Shown here: one piece after another, positions 35,358 to 43,614 of the stretch
Numbering within the stretch: the first letter of the stretch is position 1
Layout of the letters: each line of letters opens with the position of its first letter
Assembly (NCBI GenBank): GCA_902569405.1
Contig: CACFTX010000001.1
Coordinates: forward strand, 372,001 to 436,000
DNA: 64,000 nt
Origin: an uncultured Pelagibacteraceae bacterium
Lineage (GTDB): Bacteria > Pseudomonadota > Alphaproteobacteria > Pelagibacterales > Pelagibacteraceae
Reading direction: 5' to 3'
The notes under the pieces: model-generated
Seen by the model: only the letters and a program-made list of their open reading frames with translations
What the model was told of the DNA's origin: nothing
Database searches by the model: none
Translations under genes and position numbers: made by a program

Positions 35358-35759
35358 ATGAATAAAATGCATAAAGAACATTCTCTCACAAAAAATCAGC
35401 AAATTATTTTTGATTTAATTGATAAATCTACTGAACCATTAAAAGCTTACTCAATACTTTTTAATGTTCAAAAAAAAGGTATTAAAGCTCCATTACAAGT
35501 TTATCGAGCATTAGATAAGCTAGTTGAAATAGGAAAAATTCATAAAATTGAGAGTAGAAATGCTTTTATTGCGTGTCACAATTCAAGTTGTCAGGTAGCA
35601 AAAGCTACTGCGTTTTCAATCTGTGAGATTTGTGAAAAAGTAACAGAAATAAGTAGCGCAGGTCTTTCTAAATACTTAGCTAATTTCAAAGACAAAGATG
35701 GTATGAAATATAGTAAATACAATCTTGAGTTTTTTGGATTATGTAAAAAGTGTAGATAA
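35358..35759 (+). CDS. zur: Fur-family zinc uptake regulator Zur
   Basis: Zinc-responsive repressor. 133 residues with an N-terminal winged helix (LTKNQQIIFDLIDKSTEPLKAYSIL to YRALDKLVEIGKIHKIES) and a C-terminal dimerisation domain. Structural-zinc cysteines are CEIC and the final CKKC; sensing ligands may include the CHNSSC segment. The call as Zur rather than Fur rests on its place directly after znuCB and on the palindromes in front of the operon. Good RBS AAAAAGGA lies before the ATG. Confidence 0.9.
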   Translation: MNKMHKEHSLTKNQQIIFDLIDKSTEPLKAYSILFNVQKKGIKAPLQVYRALDKLVEIGKIHKIESRNAFIACHNSSCQVAKATAFSICEICEKVTEISSAGLSKYLANFKDKDGMKYSKYNLEFFGLCKKCR

Positions 35760-35803
35760 GTTTTTATCTAAAATTTAAATAAAACAAGCTGAAAGGAAAA
35801 CGT

Positions 35804-36025
35804 ATGTTTATTAAAAAATATCTTAAATGGATAAGCACATTTTTGGTTTTAGTTGGTATTCTATTAACAAATCTAAATATATATCCTTTGAATATATATT
35901 TTCATGGATTAGGAGTTGTTGGATGGACTATCGCTGGATTTATTAGCAAAGATAAGGCTATTCTTACAAACTTTGGATTACAAATTCCATTGTTTGTAAT
36001 TGGTATTTACAAGATTATTATTTAA
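35804..36025 (+). CDS. Small membrane protein of unknown function
   Basis: Not recognised. 73 residues with three hydrophobic segments: WISTFLVLVGILLTNLN, FHGLGVVGWTIAGFI and FGLQIPLFVIGIYKII. Preceded by a clear Shine-Dalgarno (AAAGGAAA, about 7 bases from the ATG), which supports translation. It lies 44 bases after zur on the same strand and may be co-transcribed with the zinc operon. Its stop overlaps the convergent phoB stop by 4 bases. Confidence 0.7.
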   Translation: MFIKKYLKWISTFLVLVGILLTNLNIYPLNIYFHGLGVVGWTIAGFISKDKAILTNFGLQIPLFVIGIYKIII

Positions 36026-36702
36026 ATTAAAGAATAACCTGACGATCTAACTGTTCTTATTAACTCTTTTTTACCTTCAATATTAATAGATTGTCTAAGT
36101 CTTCGTATATGAACATCAATTGTTCTACTTTCGACATTAACATTATTAGGCCAAACAGTTTCTAAAATTTGATCTCTTGAATAAACTCGTTTTGGATTTA
36201 TTAAGAAAAATTCTAATAATCTAAATTCTGTAGGACCAAGTTGAATCTCGTTATCTGATCTAAAAACCCTTTTTTCTATTCTGTCTAATTTTAAATCTTC
36301 ATATATTAATTCATTTGCAACAACTTTAGGATCAGATCTTCTCAGAACTGCTTTTATTCGAGCATGTAGTTCATTGAAACTGAATGGTTTTGTAATGTAA
36401 TCATCTACACCACTTTCAAGACCTTTAATTTTATCTTCCTCTTCACCTTTTGCAGTGAGCATAATAATAGGAAGGGATTTAAAATTACTGTCTCTTCTAA
36501 TATTTTTACAGACATCTATGCCTGATAAATCTGGCAGCATCCAATCTAATAAGAGTAGATTAGGTTCAAATTTTTTTAGTTCTTTTAAACCTTCATTTCC
36601 GTTTAATGATGAAGAGACAACAAAACCCTCTTTTTCTAGATTATGTTGGACTAATTGAACTATTGAAGCTTCATCTTCAATAATAAAAATTTTTCCTTTC
36701 AT
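36022..36702 (-). CDS. phoB: Phosphate regulon response regulator PhoB
   Basis: OmpR/PhoB-type regulator that switches on phosphate-starvation genes. Receiver domain with Asp53 in LLLDWMLPD, switch Thr in MLTAKGEEED and Lys in ITKPFSF; C-terminal winged helix with RTIDVHIRRLRQSI. 226 residues. It is the last gene of the run phoR-pstSCAB-phoU-phoB, 4 bases after phoU, so it is probably under its own control through the PHO boxes upstream. Confidence 0.95.
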   Translation of the reverse strand: MKGKIFIIEDEASIVQLVQHNLEKEGFVVSSSLNGNEGLKELKKFEPNLLLLDWMLPDLSGIDVCKNIRRDSNFKSLPIIMLTAKGEEEDKIKGLESGVDDYITKPFSFNELHARIKAVLRRSDPKVVANELIYEDLKLDRIEKRVFRSDNEIQLGPTEFRLLEFFLINPKRVYSRDQILETVWPNNVNVESRTIDVHIRRLRQSINIEGKKELIRTVRSSGYSLI

Positions 36703-36706
36703 CTAA

Positions 36707-37399
36707 TTATTCTTGGATTACTTTGCCCTTTGGTCTACTTCCTTTTAGATATTCACCTTTTACTAAATAACATACTGTCTCAGCGATATTTGTTATATGA
36801 TCACCAGCTCTTTCCAAATTTTTTGTAGCAAAAATTAAATGAGTAGAAAAGTCTAAATTTTTTTTATCTTTAGATAAAAAATCTATTACACTTTCCATTG
36901 CGATATACGTTAAGTCGTCAACTTGTTCATCTTTTTTCCATACTTCTTTAGCTTTATCAAAGTTTTTGTTCACATAACTATCAAGAACATCGTTTAATTG
37001 TTTCATAACAAGCTCTCCGAGTCTTTTTAAATTTCCTAACAATTCATCAGGTAAATCTAATGGTAAAGGCTTAACTTTTTTTGCATTACTTTTTGATAGA
37101 TCCCCTATTCTTTCTAAATCTTGAGAAATTTTAAGTGAACTTATAGTTTCTCTTAAATCAATTGCCATAGGTGCTCTTTTAACTAGTAAATTCATTATTT
37201 GAGTATCTATTTTAGATCTAAATTTATTAATTTCCTCATCACTTTTAATAATTTTATCAATTGAGTCCTTATCAACTTTAATTACAGCATCCATTGCGTC
37301 ACCTAATTGTGACTCAGTTAAACTTCCCATTTTTATTAAAGAGTCTTTAAGAAATTGTAGCTCTTCTTCGTATGACTTTACTGTATGTTCATTGCTCAT
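36707..37399 (-). CDS. phoU: Phosphate transport regulator PhoU
   Basis: Couples Pst transporter state to PhoR. 230 residues, all-helical, two PhoU repeats: ERIGDLSKSNAKK in the first and NLERAGDHITNIAETVCYLV in the second, each with the metal-binding E/D(xxx)D pattern. It lies between pstB (3-bp gap) and phoB. Confidence 0.95.
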   Translation of the reverse strand: MSNEHTVKSYEEELQFLKDSLIKMGSLTESQLGDAMDAVIKVDKDSIDKIIKSDEEINKFRSKIDTQIMNLLVKRAPMAIDLRETISSLKISQDLERIGDLSKSNAKKVKPLPLDLPDELLGNLKRLGELVMKQLNDVLDSYVNKNFDKAKEVWKKDEQVDDLTYIAMESVIDFLSKDKKNLDFSTHLIFATKNLERAGDHITNIAETVCYLVKGEYLKGSRPKGKVIQE

Positions 37400-37402
37400 A
37401 AT

Positions 37403-38164
37403 TTATCCAAATCTACCTGTAATATAGTCTTGTGTCATTTTATTGTCAGGATTTTTAAAAATTTTCTCGGTATTTCCAACTTCTATTAACTTACCCAAGT
37501 GAAAAAACCCCGTTTTTTGTGAAACACGTACAGCCTGAGCCATTGAGTGCGTCACAATTACAATCGTATAAGTTTTTTTTAATTCATCAATTAATTCTTC
37601 AATTTTTGCAGTAGCAATTGGGTCTAATGCTGAACATGGTTCATCCATTAAGATCACTTGAGGATTAACAGATATAGCTCTCGCTATACAAAGTCTTTGT
37701 TGCTGTCCTCCAGATAAACTAGTGCCTGGTTCATCTAGTCTATCTTTAACTTCTTCCCATAAAGCAGATTTTTTTAAGCTGTTCTCAACAATTTGATCTA
37801 GTTCGCTTTTGGTTTCGCCTTTTCCATGAATTTTAGGACCATACGAAATATTATCATATATACTTTTTGGAAATGGATTTGGCTTTTGAAAAACCATTCC
37901 AACTCTTTCTCTTAATGAGACAACATCCAGATCTTTATCATTAATATTCATACCATCCATTTCAATATTTCCTGTAACTTTACAAATATCGATCACGTCA
38001 TTCATTCTATTAATGCATCTTATAAAAGTTGATTTTCCACATCCGGATGGACCAATTAATGCGGTCACCTCTTTTTCATTTAAATCTAAATTAACGTCAA
38101 ACAACGCTTGTTTATCACCATAATAAACATTTAAATTTTTTGATTTTATTTTAATATTATTCAT
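37403..38164 (-). CDS. pstB: Phosphate ABC transporter ATPase PstB
   Basis: Drives phosphate import. Walker [10 protein letters not shown] near residue 37, Q-loop [19 protein letters not shown] (the PNPFP element is diagnostic for PstB), signature [14 protein letters not shown], Walker B VILMDEP. 253 residues. Starts directly after pstA. Confidence 0.97.
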   Translation of the reverse strand: MNNIKIKSKNLNVYYGDKQALFDVNLDLNEKEVTALIGPSGCGKSTFIRCINRMNDVIDICKVTGNIEMDGMNINDKDLDVVSLRERVGMVFQKPNPFPKSIYDNISYGPKIHGKGETKSELDQIVENSLKKSALWEEVKDRLDEPGTSLSGGQQQRLCIARAISVNPQVILMDEPCSALDPIATAKIEELIDELKKTYTIVIVTHSMAQAVRVSQKTGFFHLGKLIEVGNTEKIFKNPDNKMTQDYITGRFG

Positions 38165-39427
38165 TTAGTTCCATCGTTTTTCAAATTTTTGTCTTAAGTA
38201 CACAGCAATAAAATTCATTACAATTAAAAAGCTTAAAAGCATCATAATTGTTGCTGAAGTTTTTTCAACAAAACCTCTTTCTGCAGATTCAGACCATAAA
38301 TATACTTGAACAGGTAATGAAGACGATGGATCAACTGGACTTGACGGTATGTCAACTACAAATGCCACCATACCAATTAATATAAGTGGTGCGGTTTCAC
38401 CTAATGCTTGAGCTAAACCAATTATAGTTCCTGATAAAGTGCCAGGCAATGCTAAAGGTACTACATGATGAAAAACAGATTGAAATTTAGATGCGCCGAC
38501 TGCAAGAGCACCCTCTCTTATTGAAGGTGGGACAGCTTTTAATGAAGCTCTACATGGGATTATAATCCTTGGTAAAGTCATTAACGCCAAAGTTATTCCA
38601 GCAACTAATGGTGTAGATCTTGGTAATTGGATAGTTGCCAGTAAAATTTGTAGAGCAAGTAAACCGTAAACAATTGATGGCACTGCTGCTAAATTGTTTA
38701 TATTGATTTCAATAAAATCTGTAATTTTATTTTTTGGAGCGAACTCTTCCAAGTAAATTGACGCCAGAACAGCAACAGGAAAAGCTAATAATAAACAAAT
38801 TAAAATACTATAAAATGATCCGACTAAAGCTCCACCTATACCTGCTAGTTCTGGATCTCTAGAGTCTCCATTATTAAAGAAATAATTATTAAAATTTTTA
38901 CTTATCTTTTTATTTTCAACAAAATAATCGTATATAACTAATTGAAAATCAGAGATTCTTCTTCTTTCTTCGGGAAGATCTCTTGGATAATTACCTTTAT
39001 GCAATTGATCTATATCGTCTGAGGCTGTTAAATCTAATGTAATTGTTTTACCTAATAAATTATTATCTTTTAAAAAAGCTTTTTTAATCTCGATTTCTGC
39101 ATCACCACTAAATAGTTTTAATAATTCATCTTCTTCAGCTCTATCTTTTGCTGGATAAGCTTTTATTAAATTTTCTATCATTACATCATAAAAATCAGTT
39201 TCCATTATTTCTTCTTGGGATGCACCATTTTGAATTTCTAATAAATCCTGATCAAAAAAGATTTCAGTGGTAATTACTGTTTTTTTAAAAGCTGAGCTTC
39301 CTTTTGAGAAAATATTTTGAACTAGAATAACTACAAATAACAATGCAACCAAAATAGATGCTAAACCATAAAATCTAAATCTTTTCTCTGCTCGGTGTCT
39401 TTTTTTTAATCTTTCTTCTTTAGTCAT
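38165..39427 (-). CDS. pstA: Phosphate ABC transporter permease PstA
   Basis: Membrane subunit of the phosphate importer. The first ~180 residues have one membrane helix and a periplasmic extension of the DUF3333 type found in alphaproteobacterial PstA. The permease domain has GGALVGSFYSILICLLLAFPVAVLASIYLEEF and the EAA-type loop EGALAVGASKFQSVFHHVVPLALPG. 420 residues. Overlaps pstC by 8 bases. Confidence 0.95.
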   Translation of the reverse strand: MTKEERLKKRHRAEKRFRFYGLASILVALLFVVILVQNIFSKGSSAFKKTVITTEIFFDQDLLEIQNGASQEEIMETDFYDVMIENLIKAYPAKDRAEEDELLKLFSGDAEIEIKKAFLKDNNLLGKTITLDLTASDDIDQLHKGNYPRDLPEERRRISDFQLVIYDYFVENKKISKNFNNYFFNNGDSRDPELAGIGGALVGSFYSILICLLLAFPVAVLASIYLEEFAPKNKITDFIEININNLAAVPSIVYGLLALQILLATIQLPRSTPLVAGITLALMTLPRIIIPCRASLKAVPPSIREGALAVGASKFQSVFHHVVPLALPGTLSGTIIGLAQALGETAPLILIGMVAFVVDIPSSPVDPSSSLPVQVYLWSESAERGFVEKTSATIMMLLSFLIVMNFIAVYLRQKFEKRWN

Positions 39428-40823
39428 ACTTTTCTCTATATTTTTTGACTGCTCTTTGAGCTATATAATTCAATACTAATGTTGCTATAAATAATGTAAG
39501 TCCTAAAGCAAAAGCTGATTGAGTTTTCGGACTGTCAAATTCTTGGTCACCAACAAGTATCATTACAATCTGAGTTGTAATTGTTGTGGTAGACTCTAAA
39601 GGGTTAATTGTAAGATTTGCAGCAAGACCAGCAGCCATCACAACTATCATTGTTTCACCTATCGCTCTTGATACTGCTAATAAAACTGATCCTATTATCC
39701 CTGGAAGAGCTGCGGGTATTACGACTTGTTTAATAGTTTCTGATTTTGTGGCTCCAACAGCATATGAACCGTCTCTTAATGATTGTGGGACAGAATTAAT
39801 TACATCATCAGATAAAGATGAAACATAAGGAATAATCATTATTCCCATAATTAATCCTGCAGCTAAAGCGCTTTCGGATGAAACAGTTAATCCAAAATTT
39901 TCACCTACTTGTCTAAAAAAAGGTCCAACGGTTAATGCAGCAAAGAAACCATAAACTACAGTCGGTATTCCTGCTAAAATTTCAATAATTGGTTTTGAAA
40001 TTCTTCTAACTTTAATTGAAGCATATTCAGCCATGTAAATACCTGAAAATAGACCAATAGGAACAGCTACTAACATTGCAATAAAAGCTATAAAAGATGT
40101 CCCTGCAATCAATGGAATAAAGCCAAAAGCATCTTTTAACTCTTCTAATTCAGCTACCGTTATTGAGGAGGCATCTCTAACAAATGCTCTTTGAGGACTC
40201 CAATTTGTACCAAATAGATAATCAAAAATATTAATGACTGAAAAAAACTTGATACTTTCAAAAAGTAGAGAGAATATTATTCCAAGAGTTGTCAATATTG
40301 CTATTAAAGAGGATACAAATAATAAACCTTTTAAAATAACCTCAACATCATCTCTTGCTTTATTATTATTTTTTATTTTTTTTAATGAATAAACTACTGA
40401 AGCAATTATTATTCCAAAAATCAATACTACTTTAGAATTAGTAAAAAGATTTATAAATTTTGCATACGCAAGAGCACTTTCTTTCAATATACTATCTATA
40501 TCTCCAAAATAAGTACCTAAATGAATAGCTTTAATTTTTTCATAAATTAAGTTTGCTTCATTTTTATCATTAAATGTTGCACCTTGATTTGCAGCTGTTT
40601 CAATGATTATGGATTTAATAATTACAGGTTCAAATAATGACCAGACTAATAAGAATACTAATGCTGGTATTGAACACCATAAAACAAGATAGTATCCATA
40701 AAATTTTGGTAGTGCATTTAATTTGATATTATCTTTGATAGAAATAGTTTTAGTTTTTGATTTTCCATAGAAGAACAAAGAGATGGAAAATATAGTAATT
40801 AAAAATATTAGAACGATGTTCAT
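39420..40823 (-). CDS. pstC: Phosphate ABC transporter permease PstC
   Basis: Partner permease of PstA. At 467 residues it is longer than the E. coli protein, with extra N-terminal membrane segments and a linker; the core contains AVPIGLFSGIYMAEYA, EILAGIPTVVYGFFA and the EAA loop DGSYAVGATKSETIKQVVIPAALPG. It is separated from pstS by a hairpin terminator and has its own PHO-type site 26-43 bases upstream of the ATG. With that promoter, the leader would be only a few bases. Confidence 0.94.
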   Translation of the reverse strand: MNIVLIFLITIFSISLFFYGKSKTKTISIKDNIKLNALPKFYGYYLVLWCSIPALVFLLVWSLFEPVIIKSIIIETAANQGATFNDKNEANLIYEKIKAIHLGTYFGDIDSILKESALAYAKFINLFTNSKVVLIFGIIIASVVYSLKKIKNNNKARDDVEVILKGLLFVSSLIAILTTLGIIFSLLFESIKFFSVINIFDYLFGTNWSPQRAFVRDASSITVAELEELKDAFGFIPLIAGTSFIAFIAMLVAVPIGLFSGIYMAEYASIKVRRISKPIIEILAGIPTVVYGFFAALTVGPFFRQVGENFGLTVSSESALAAGLIMGIMIIPYVSSLSDDVINSVPQSLRDGSYAVGATKSETIKQVVIPAALPGIIGSVLLAVSRAIGETMIVVMAAGLAANLTINPLESTTTITTQIVMILVGDQEFDSPKTQSAFALGLTLFIATLVLNYIAQRAVKKYREKYD

Positions 40824-40848
40824 TCGCCCTGAGTGATATATTCTTAAT

Positions 40849-40866
40849 GTTACAGAAATATTACAA
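40849..40866 (-). promoter_or_regulatory. Candidate PHO box of pstC
   Basis: On the minus strand TTGTAAT-ATTT-CTGTAAC: two 7-base half-sites 11 bases apart, the geometry of a PhoB box. The same pattern precedes pstS and phoR. The -10 hexamer ten bases downstream (TATCAC) is weak. Confidence 0.6.
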
Positions 40867-40895
40867 ATTAAATCTAAGATTGAATCAATAAAAAA

Positions 40896-40920
40896 GGCCA
40901 GTTATTACTGGCCTTTTTTT
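40896..40920 (-). terminator. Rho-independent terminator between pstS and pstC
   Basis: Perfect 6-bp stem GGCCAG/CTGGCC with a 6-base loop, flanked by A-runs and T-runs on both sides so it can act in both directions. It lies 16 bases after the pstS stop, upstream of the pstC PHO box, and so should end most pstS messages. Confidence 0.85.
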
Positions 40921-40935
40921 GGGGATAAATTAAAG

Positions 40936-41964
40936 TTATTTTAACTTGATTGTATTCAGATCTACTGCAGCAGTTCTAGTAACTTTGTATTTATCTGAAG
41001 CTAAAGGAACAAGTCCTATTTCAGCTAAATAACCTCTGTTACTCATTGCTTTTTTAGAAGTAAATTCTTTAAGAAACTCTTTAATGCCCGGAATTACACC
41101 AATGTGAGCTTTTTTTACATAAAAGAACAATGGTCTTGCAATTGGATAAGAATAATCCTGGATACCCTCTAATGATGGCTGAACACCATTAACAGATGAT
41201 GCTTTGATCTTATCTTTGTTGGCTACTAAGTAACTATAACCAAAAAAACCGAAAGCGTCTGGATTAGATGAAAGTTTTTGTACAATTAAAGTATCATTTT
41301 CACCAGCTTCAACAGCGTATCCATCTTCTCTAATTTTAGCACATTCCTTTTTAGCTTTTTTACCTTCAGCATCATAAAGAGATTTGGCTGTTTTAGTGCA
41401 TCCTTTAACCATAACTAATGAATTCCATGCGTCTCTAGTACCTGACGTTGGAGGTGCAACTAATATTTCAATCTTTTTATTTGGAAGACTAGCATCTATA
41501 TCACTCCAATTTTTGTATGGATTTTCAACAAGTTTTCCATCAATGTCTACTTTAAGTGCTAAAGCTCTCCATAATTGTTCTTTTGTAAAATCTGCATCTG
41601 GAGCATCCACTGAATGTGCAAATGAAATACCATCATTACCTATTACTATTTCAATAATTTCAGCAACTCCATTTTTCTCACATAAAGCTTTTTCTTTTGT
41701 TTTAATTGCTCTTGATGCATTAGTTATATCAGGATGATTTGCTCCTACACCTGCACAAAACAATTTCATTCCTCCACCAGTTCCTGTACTTTCAATTACT
41801 GGTGTTTTGAATTTTCCACCCTTACCAAACTTTTCAGCTACAACTGTAGCATATGGGTAAACAGTAGAAGAACCCACAATTTTTATTTGATCTCTTGAGT
41901 AACTAGTTGTTGTAAAACTAAGAACTAAAAGAAAACCTAATAAAATTTTTACTAATCTATTCAT
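40936..41964 (-). CDS. pstS: Phosphate-binding protein PstS
   Basis: Periplasmic high-affinity phosphate receptor. Signal peptide (about residues 1-23, ending TTTSYS), then IKIVGSSTVYPYATVVAEKF, the GTGGGMKLFCAGVG loop and SGTRDAWNSLV, all lining the phosphate pocket. 342 residues. The ATG has a strong Shine-Dalgarno (AAAGGAGAAAT) and a leader of about 50 bases, unlike pstC and phoR. PHO box and -10 upstream, terminator downstream: this gene is set up to be the most highly expressed of the locus. Confidence 0.96.
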   Translation of the reverse strand: MNRLVKILLGFLLVLSFTTTSYSRDQIKIVGSSTVYPYATVVAEKFGKGGKFKTPVIESTGTGGGMKLFCAGVGANHPDITNASRAIKTKEKALCEKNGVAEIIEIVIGNDGISFAHSVDAPDADFTKEQLWRALALKVDIDGKLVENPYKNWSDIDASLPNKKIEILVAPPTSGTRDAWNSLVMVKGCTKTAKSLYDAEGKKAKKECAKIREDGYAVEAGENDTLIVQKLSSNPDAFGFFGYSYLVANKDKIKASSVNGVQPSLEGIQDYSYPIARPLFFYVKKAHIGVIPGIKEFLKEFTSKKAMSNRGYLAEIGLVPLASDKYKVTRTAAVDLNTIKLK

Positions 41965-42018
41965 ATTTCTCCTTTTTTAGATTCGTTATGCATCAATAAT
42001 TAAATCTGAATCTTAAAT

Positions 42019-42052
42019 ATTTTATTAAAGGAAAGTTAAACTTTTGTTACAA
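42019..42052 (-). promoter_or_regulatory. PHO box and -10 of pstS
   Basis: Minus strand TTGTAAC-AAAA-GTTTAAC (42035-42052), then ten bases and TAAAAT (42019-42024). Half-site geometry and distance to the -10 match a PhoB-activated promoter in which the box stands in for the -35. Confidence 0.68.
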
Positions 42053-42072
42053 AGACTAACTTTTTAGTTGAG

Positions 42073-43230
42073 TCAAATTGAATTGAATTTCAGATCTATA
42101 GTGGTTCCTTGATTTTCCTCACTATTAATAATCATTTCACCTCTATGTTGAGAAACAAGGTGTTTAACAATTGCAAGACCTAAGCCCGTACCACCAACAC
42201 TTCGACTTTTGCTAGGATCAACTGTAAAAAATCTTTCAGTGATTCTATGTATAAATTCTTTAGGAATTCCTACCCCTTGATCTGATATCGTGACAATATT
42301 TAAATCACCCTCTTTTTTTGTAGCAATTTTAATTTCTTTACCCTTCTCACTATATTTAATTGAATTATCAATGAGATTAGTAAAAATTTCTATTAATTTA
42401 TCTCGATCACCAATGATTTTAAAATTCTCAGTTTTTTGTAAATTTAAATTTATATTGTTTTTTTTAACAATATTTTCATAAGTCTTCATTACATAGTTAA
42501 GTACTTCTATTAAATCTATTTCATGAGTTGGTCTTATATGTTCTTGCAACTCAATTTTCGAAAGGGATAATAAGTCTCTTATTAAATTTTCCATTCTTTC
42601 AGATTGAGAGCTCATTACTGGTAATAAATTAGTAACTTCAGAGTTCTTTTTTAAATCAGCGTTATTTTCAAATGTCTCAAGTCCCATTTTAATAGATTGC
42701 AATGGAGTTCTAAGTTCATGGGAAACATTTGCAACGAAGTCTGATTTCAATTGTTGAAATTTATAAAATTCGGTCAAATCTCTCATAAAAAGTAAACAAG
42801 ATGGCTCATCAAAGAATAGATTATGATTATCTTGGTAAATTGTTACATTCATTCTAAGAACTGAAGGGTTTCTTAGCTCTATTTCAAGATCATTAGAATT
42901 TTCTCCATTAAAAGCTTTCTCAATTGAACTTAACAAATCGGGATTTCTTAAAAATCCACTTATATTTTCATTCAACTTTGTTTGAAATCTTTTACTGGCT
43001 GAACTGTTGCTGAATATTATTTCCTTAGATTTATTTAAAATTATAATTCCTTCTGGAATGTAATTTAAAAGATTATAAATAGTTTCTCTATATTTCTTAC
43101 TTTCATCCTCATCTAACTTATTATCTTCAATTTTAACTTCAGTATTAATACCTAAAACTCTTTCTTTTTTTAAAAGAAAAAATAACAAAATAGCTATTAT
43201 GATTAACAAAACAAATGTTAAAAGTTCCAT
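42073..43230 (-). CDS. phoR: Phosphate regulon sensor kinase PhoR
   Basis: Histidine kinase that phosphorylates PhoB under phosphate limitation. One N-terminal membrane helix (residues ~3-20), a PAS-like domain (~50-155), dimerisation helix with His171 in SHELRTPL, and a HATPase with N-box NLIDNSIKYS and G-boxes DQGVGIP and GGTGLGLAIV. 385 residues. It heads the locus, ahead of pstS; a PHO box lies directly in front of its ATG, so the system should amplify itself. Confidence 0.94.
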   Translation of the reverse strand: MELLTFVLLIIIAILLFFLLKKERVLGINTEVKIEDNKLDEDESKKYRETIYNLLNYIPEGIIILNKSKEIIFSNSSASKRFQTKLNENISGFLRNPDLLSSIEKAFNGENSNDLEIELRNPSVLRMNVTIYQDNHNLFFDEPSCLLFMRDLTEFYKFQQLKSDFVANVSHELRTPLQSIKMGLETFENNADLKKNSEVTNLLPVMSSQSERMENLIRDLLSLSKIELQEHIRPTHEIDLIEVLNYVMKTYENIVKKNNINLNLQKTENFKIIGDRDKLIEIFTNLIDNSIKYSEKGKEIKIATKKEGDLNIVTISDQGVGIPKEFIHRITERFFTVDPSKSRSVGGTGLGLAIVKHLVSQHRGEMIINSEENQGTTIDLKFNSI

Positions 43231-43235
43231 ATAAA

Positions 43236-43269
43236 ATTATCTCATTTAAATGTTACAGATTTGTTAAAG
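43236..43269 (-). promoter_or_regulatory. PHO box and -10 of phoR
   Basis: Minus strand CTTTAAC-AAAT-CTGTAAC (43252-43269), ten bases, then GATAAT (43236-43241). A start 6-7 bases downstream falls on or next to the phoR ATG at 43230, so the message would be leaderless. Confidence 0.65.
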
Positions 43270-43272
43270 TAT

Positions 43273-43611
43273 TTAAGAACTTACTTTTCCTAAATAATTT
43301 ACCAGAATAACGCCTATAATTATTAAAATTATACCTATAGTTCCATAAATATTAGGCAATTGATTATATTTCAAAATACTAAAAATTGTTACAGCTGTAA
43401 TAGTTAGACCTCCGTAAGTTGCATAAGCAAAACCTACTGGAATTATATTCATTGCTTTAGATAAGCAAAATAAACAAAGGACAATCGATGTAACACAAAA
43501 AATTGTAGGAAAAATATTTGTAAAACCATTTGTGGTTTTTAAAAAACCATTAGAAGAAATTCCAAATATTATTGCCAAAAATAGAAAAATATAACCAGAT
43601 GTAATATTCAT
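43273..43611 (-). CDS. SMR-fold membrane protein lacking the conserved glutamate
   Basis: Four-helix small multidrug resistance fold, 112 residues. It aligns with EmrE through GFLKTTNGFT (EmrE MKFSEGFT), IIPVGFAYATYGGLTI (YIPTGIAYAIWSGVGI) and the final GVILVNYLGK (GVLIINLLSR). The membrane-embedded Glu14 that binds protons and drugs in EmrE is Gly17 here, and EmrE Trp63 is Tyr. It cannot work by the standard EmrE mechanism; it may have another substrate, be a subunit, or be decaying. It lies 3 bases after manC in the manC-ilvD-valS run. Confidence 0.78.
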   Translation of the reverse strand: MNITSGYIFLFLAIIFGISSNGFLKTTNGFTNIFPTIFCVTSIVLCLFCLSKAMNIIPVGFAYATYGGLTITAVTIFSILKYNQLPNIYGTIGIILIIIGVILVNYLGKVSS

Positions 43612-43614
43612 CGT

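Noticed and set aside
41979-42013. AGATTC/GAATCT inverted repeat in the pstS leader as a riboswitch
   Set aside because: Only a 6-bp A/T-rich stem with a 23-base loop and no recognisable aptamer; phosphate control is better explained by the PHO box.
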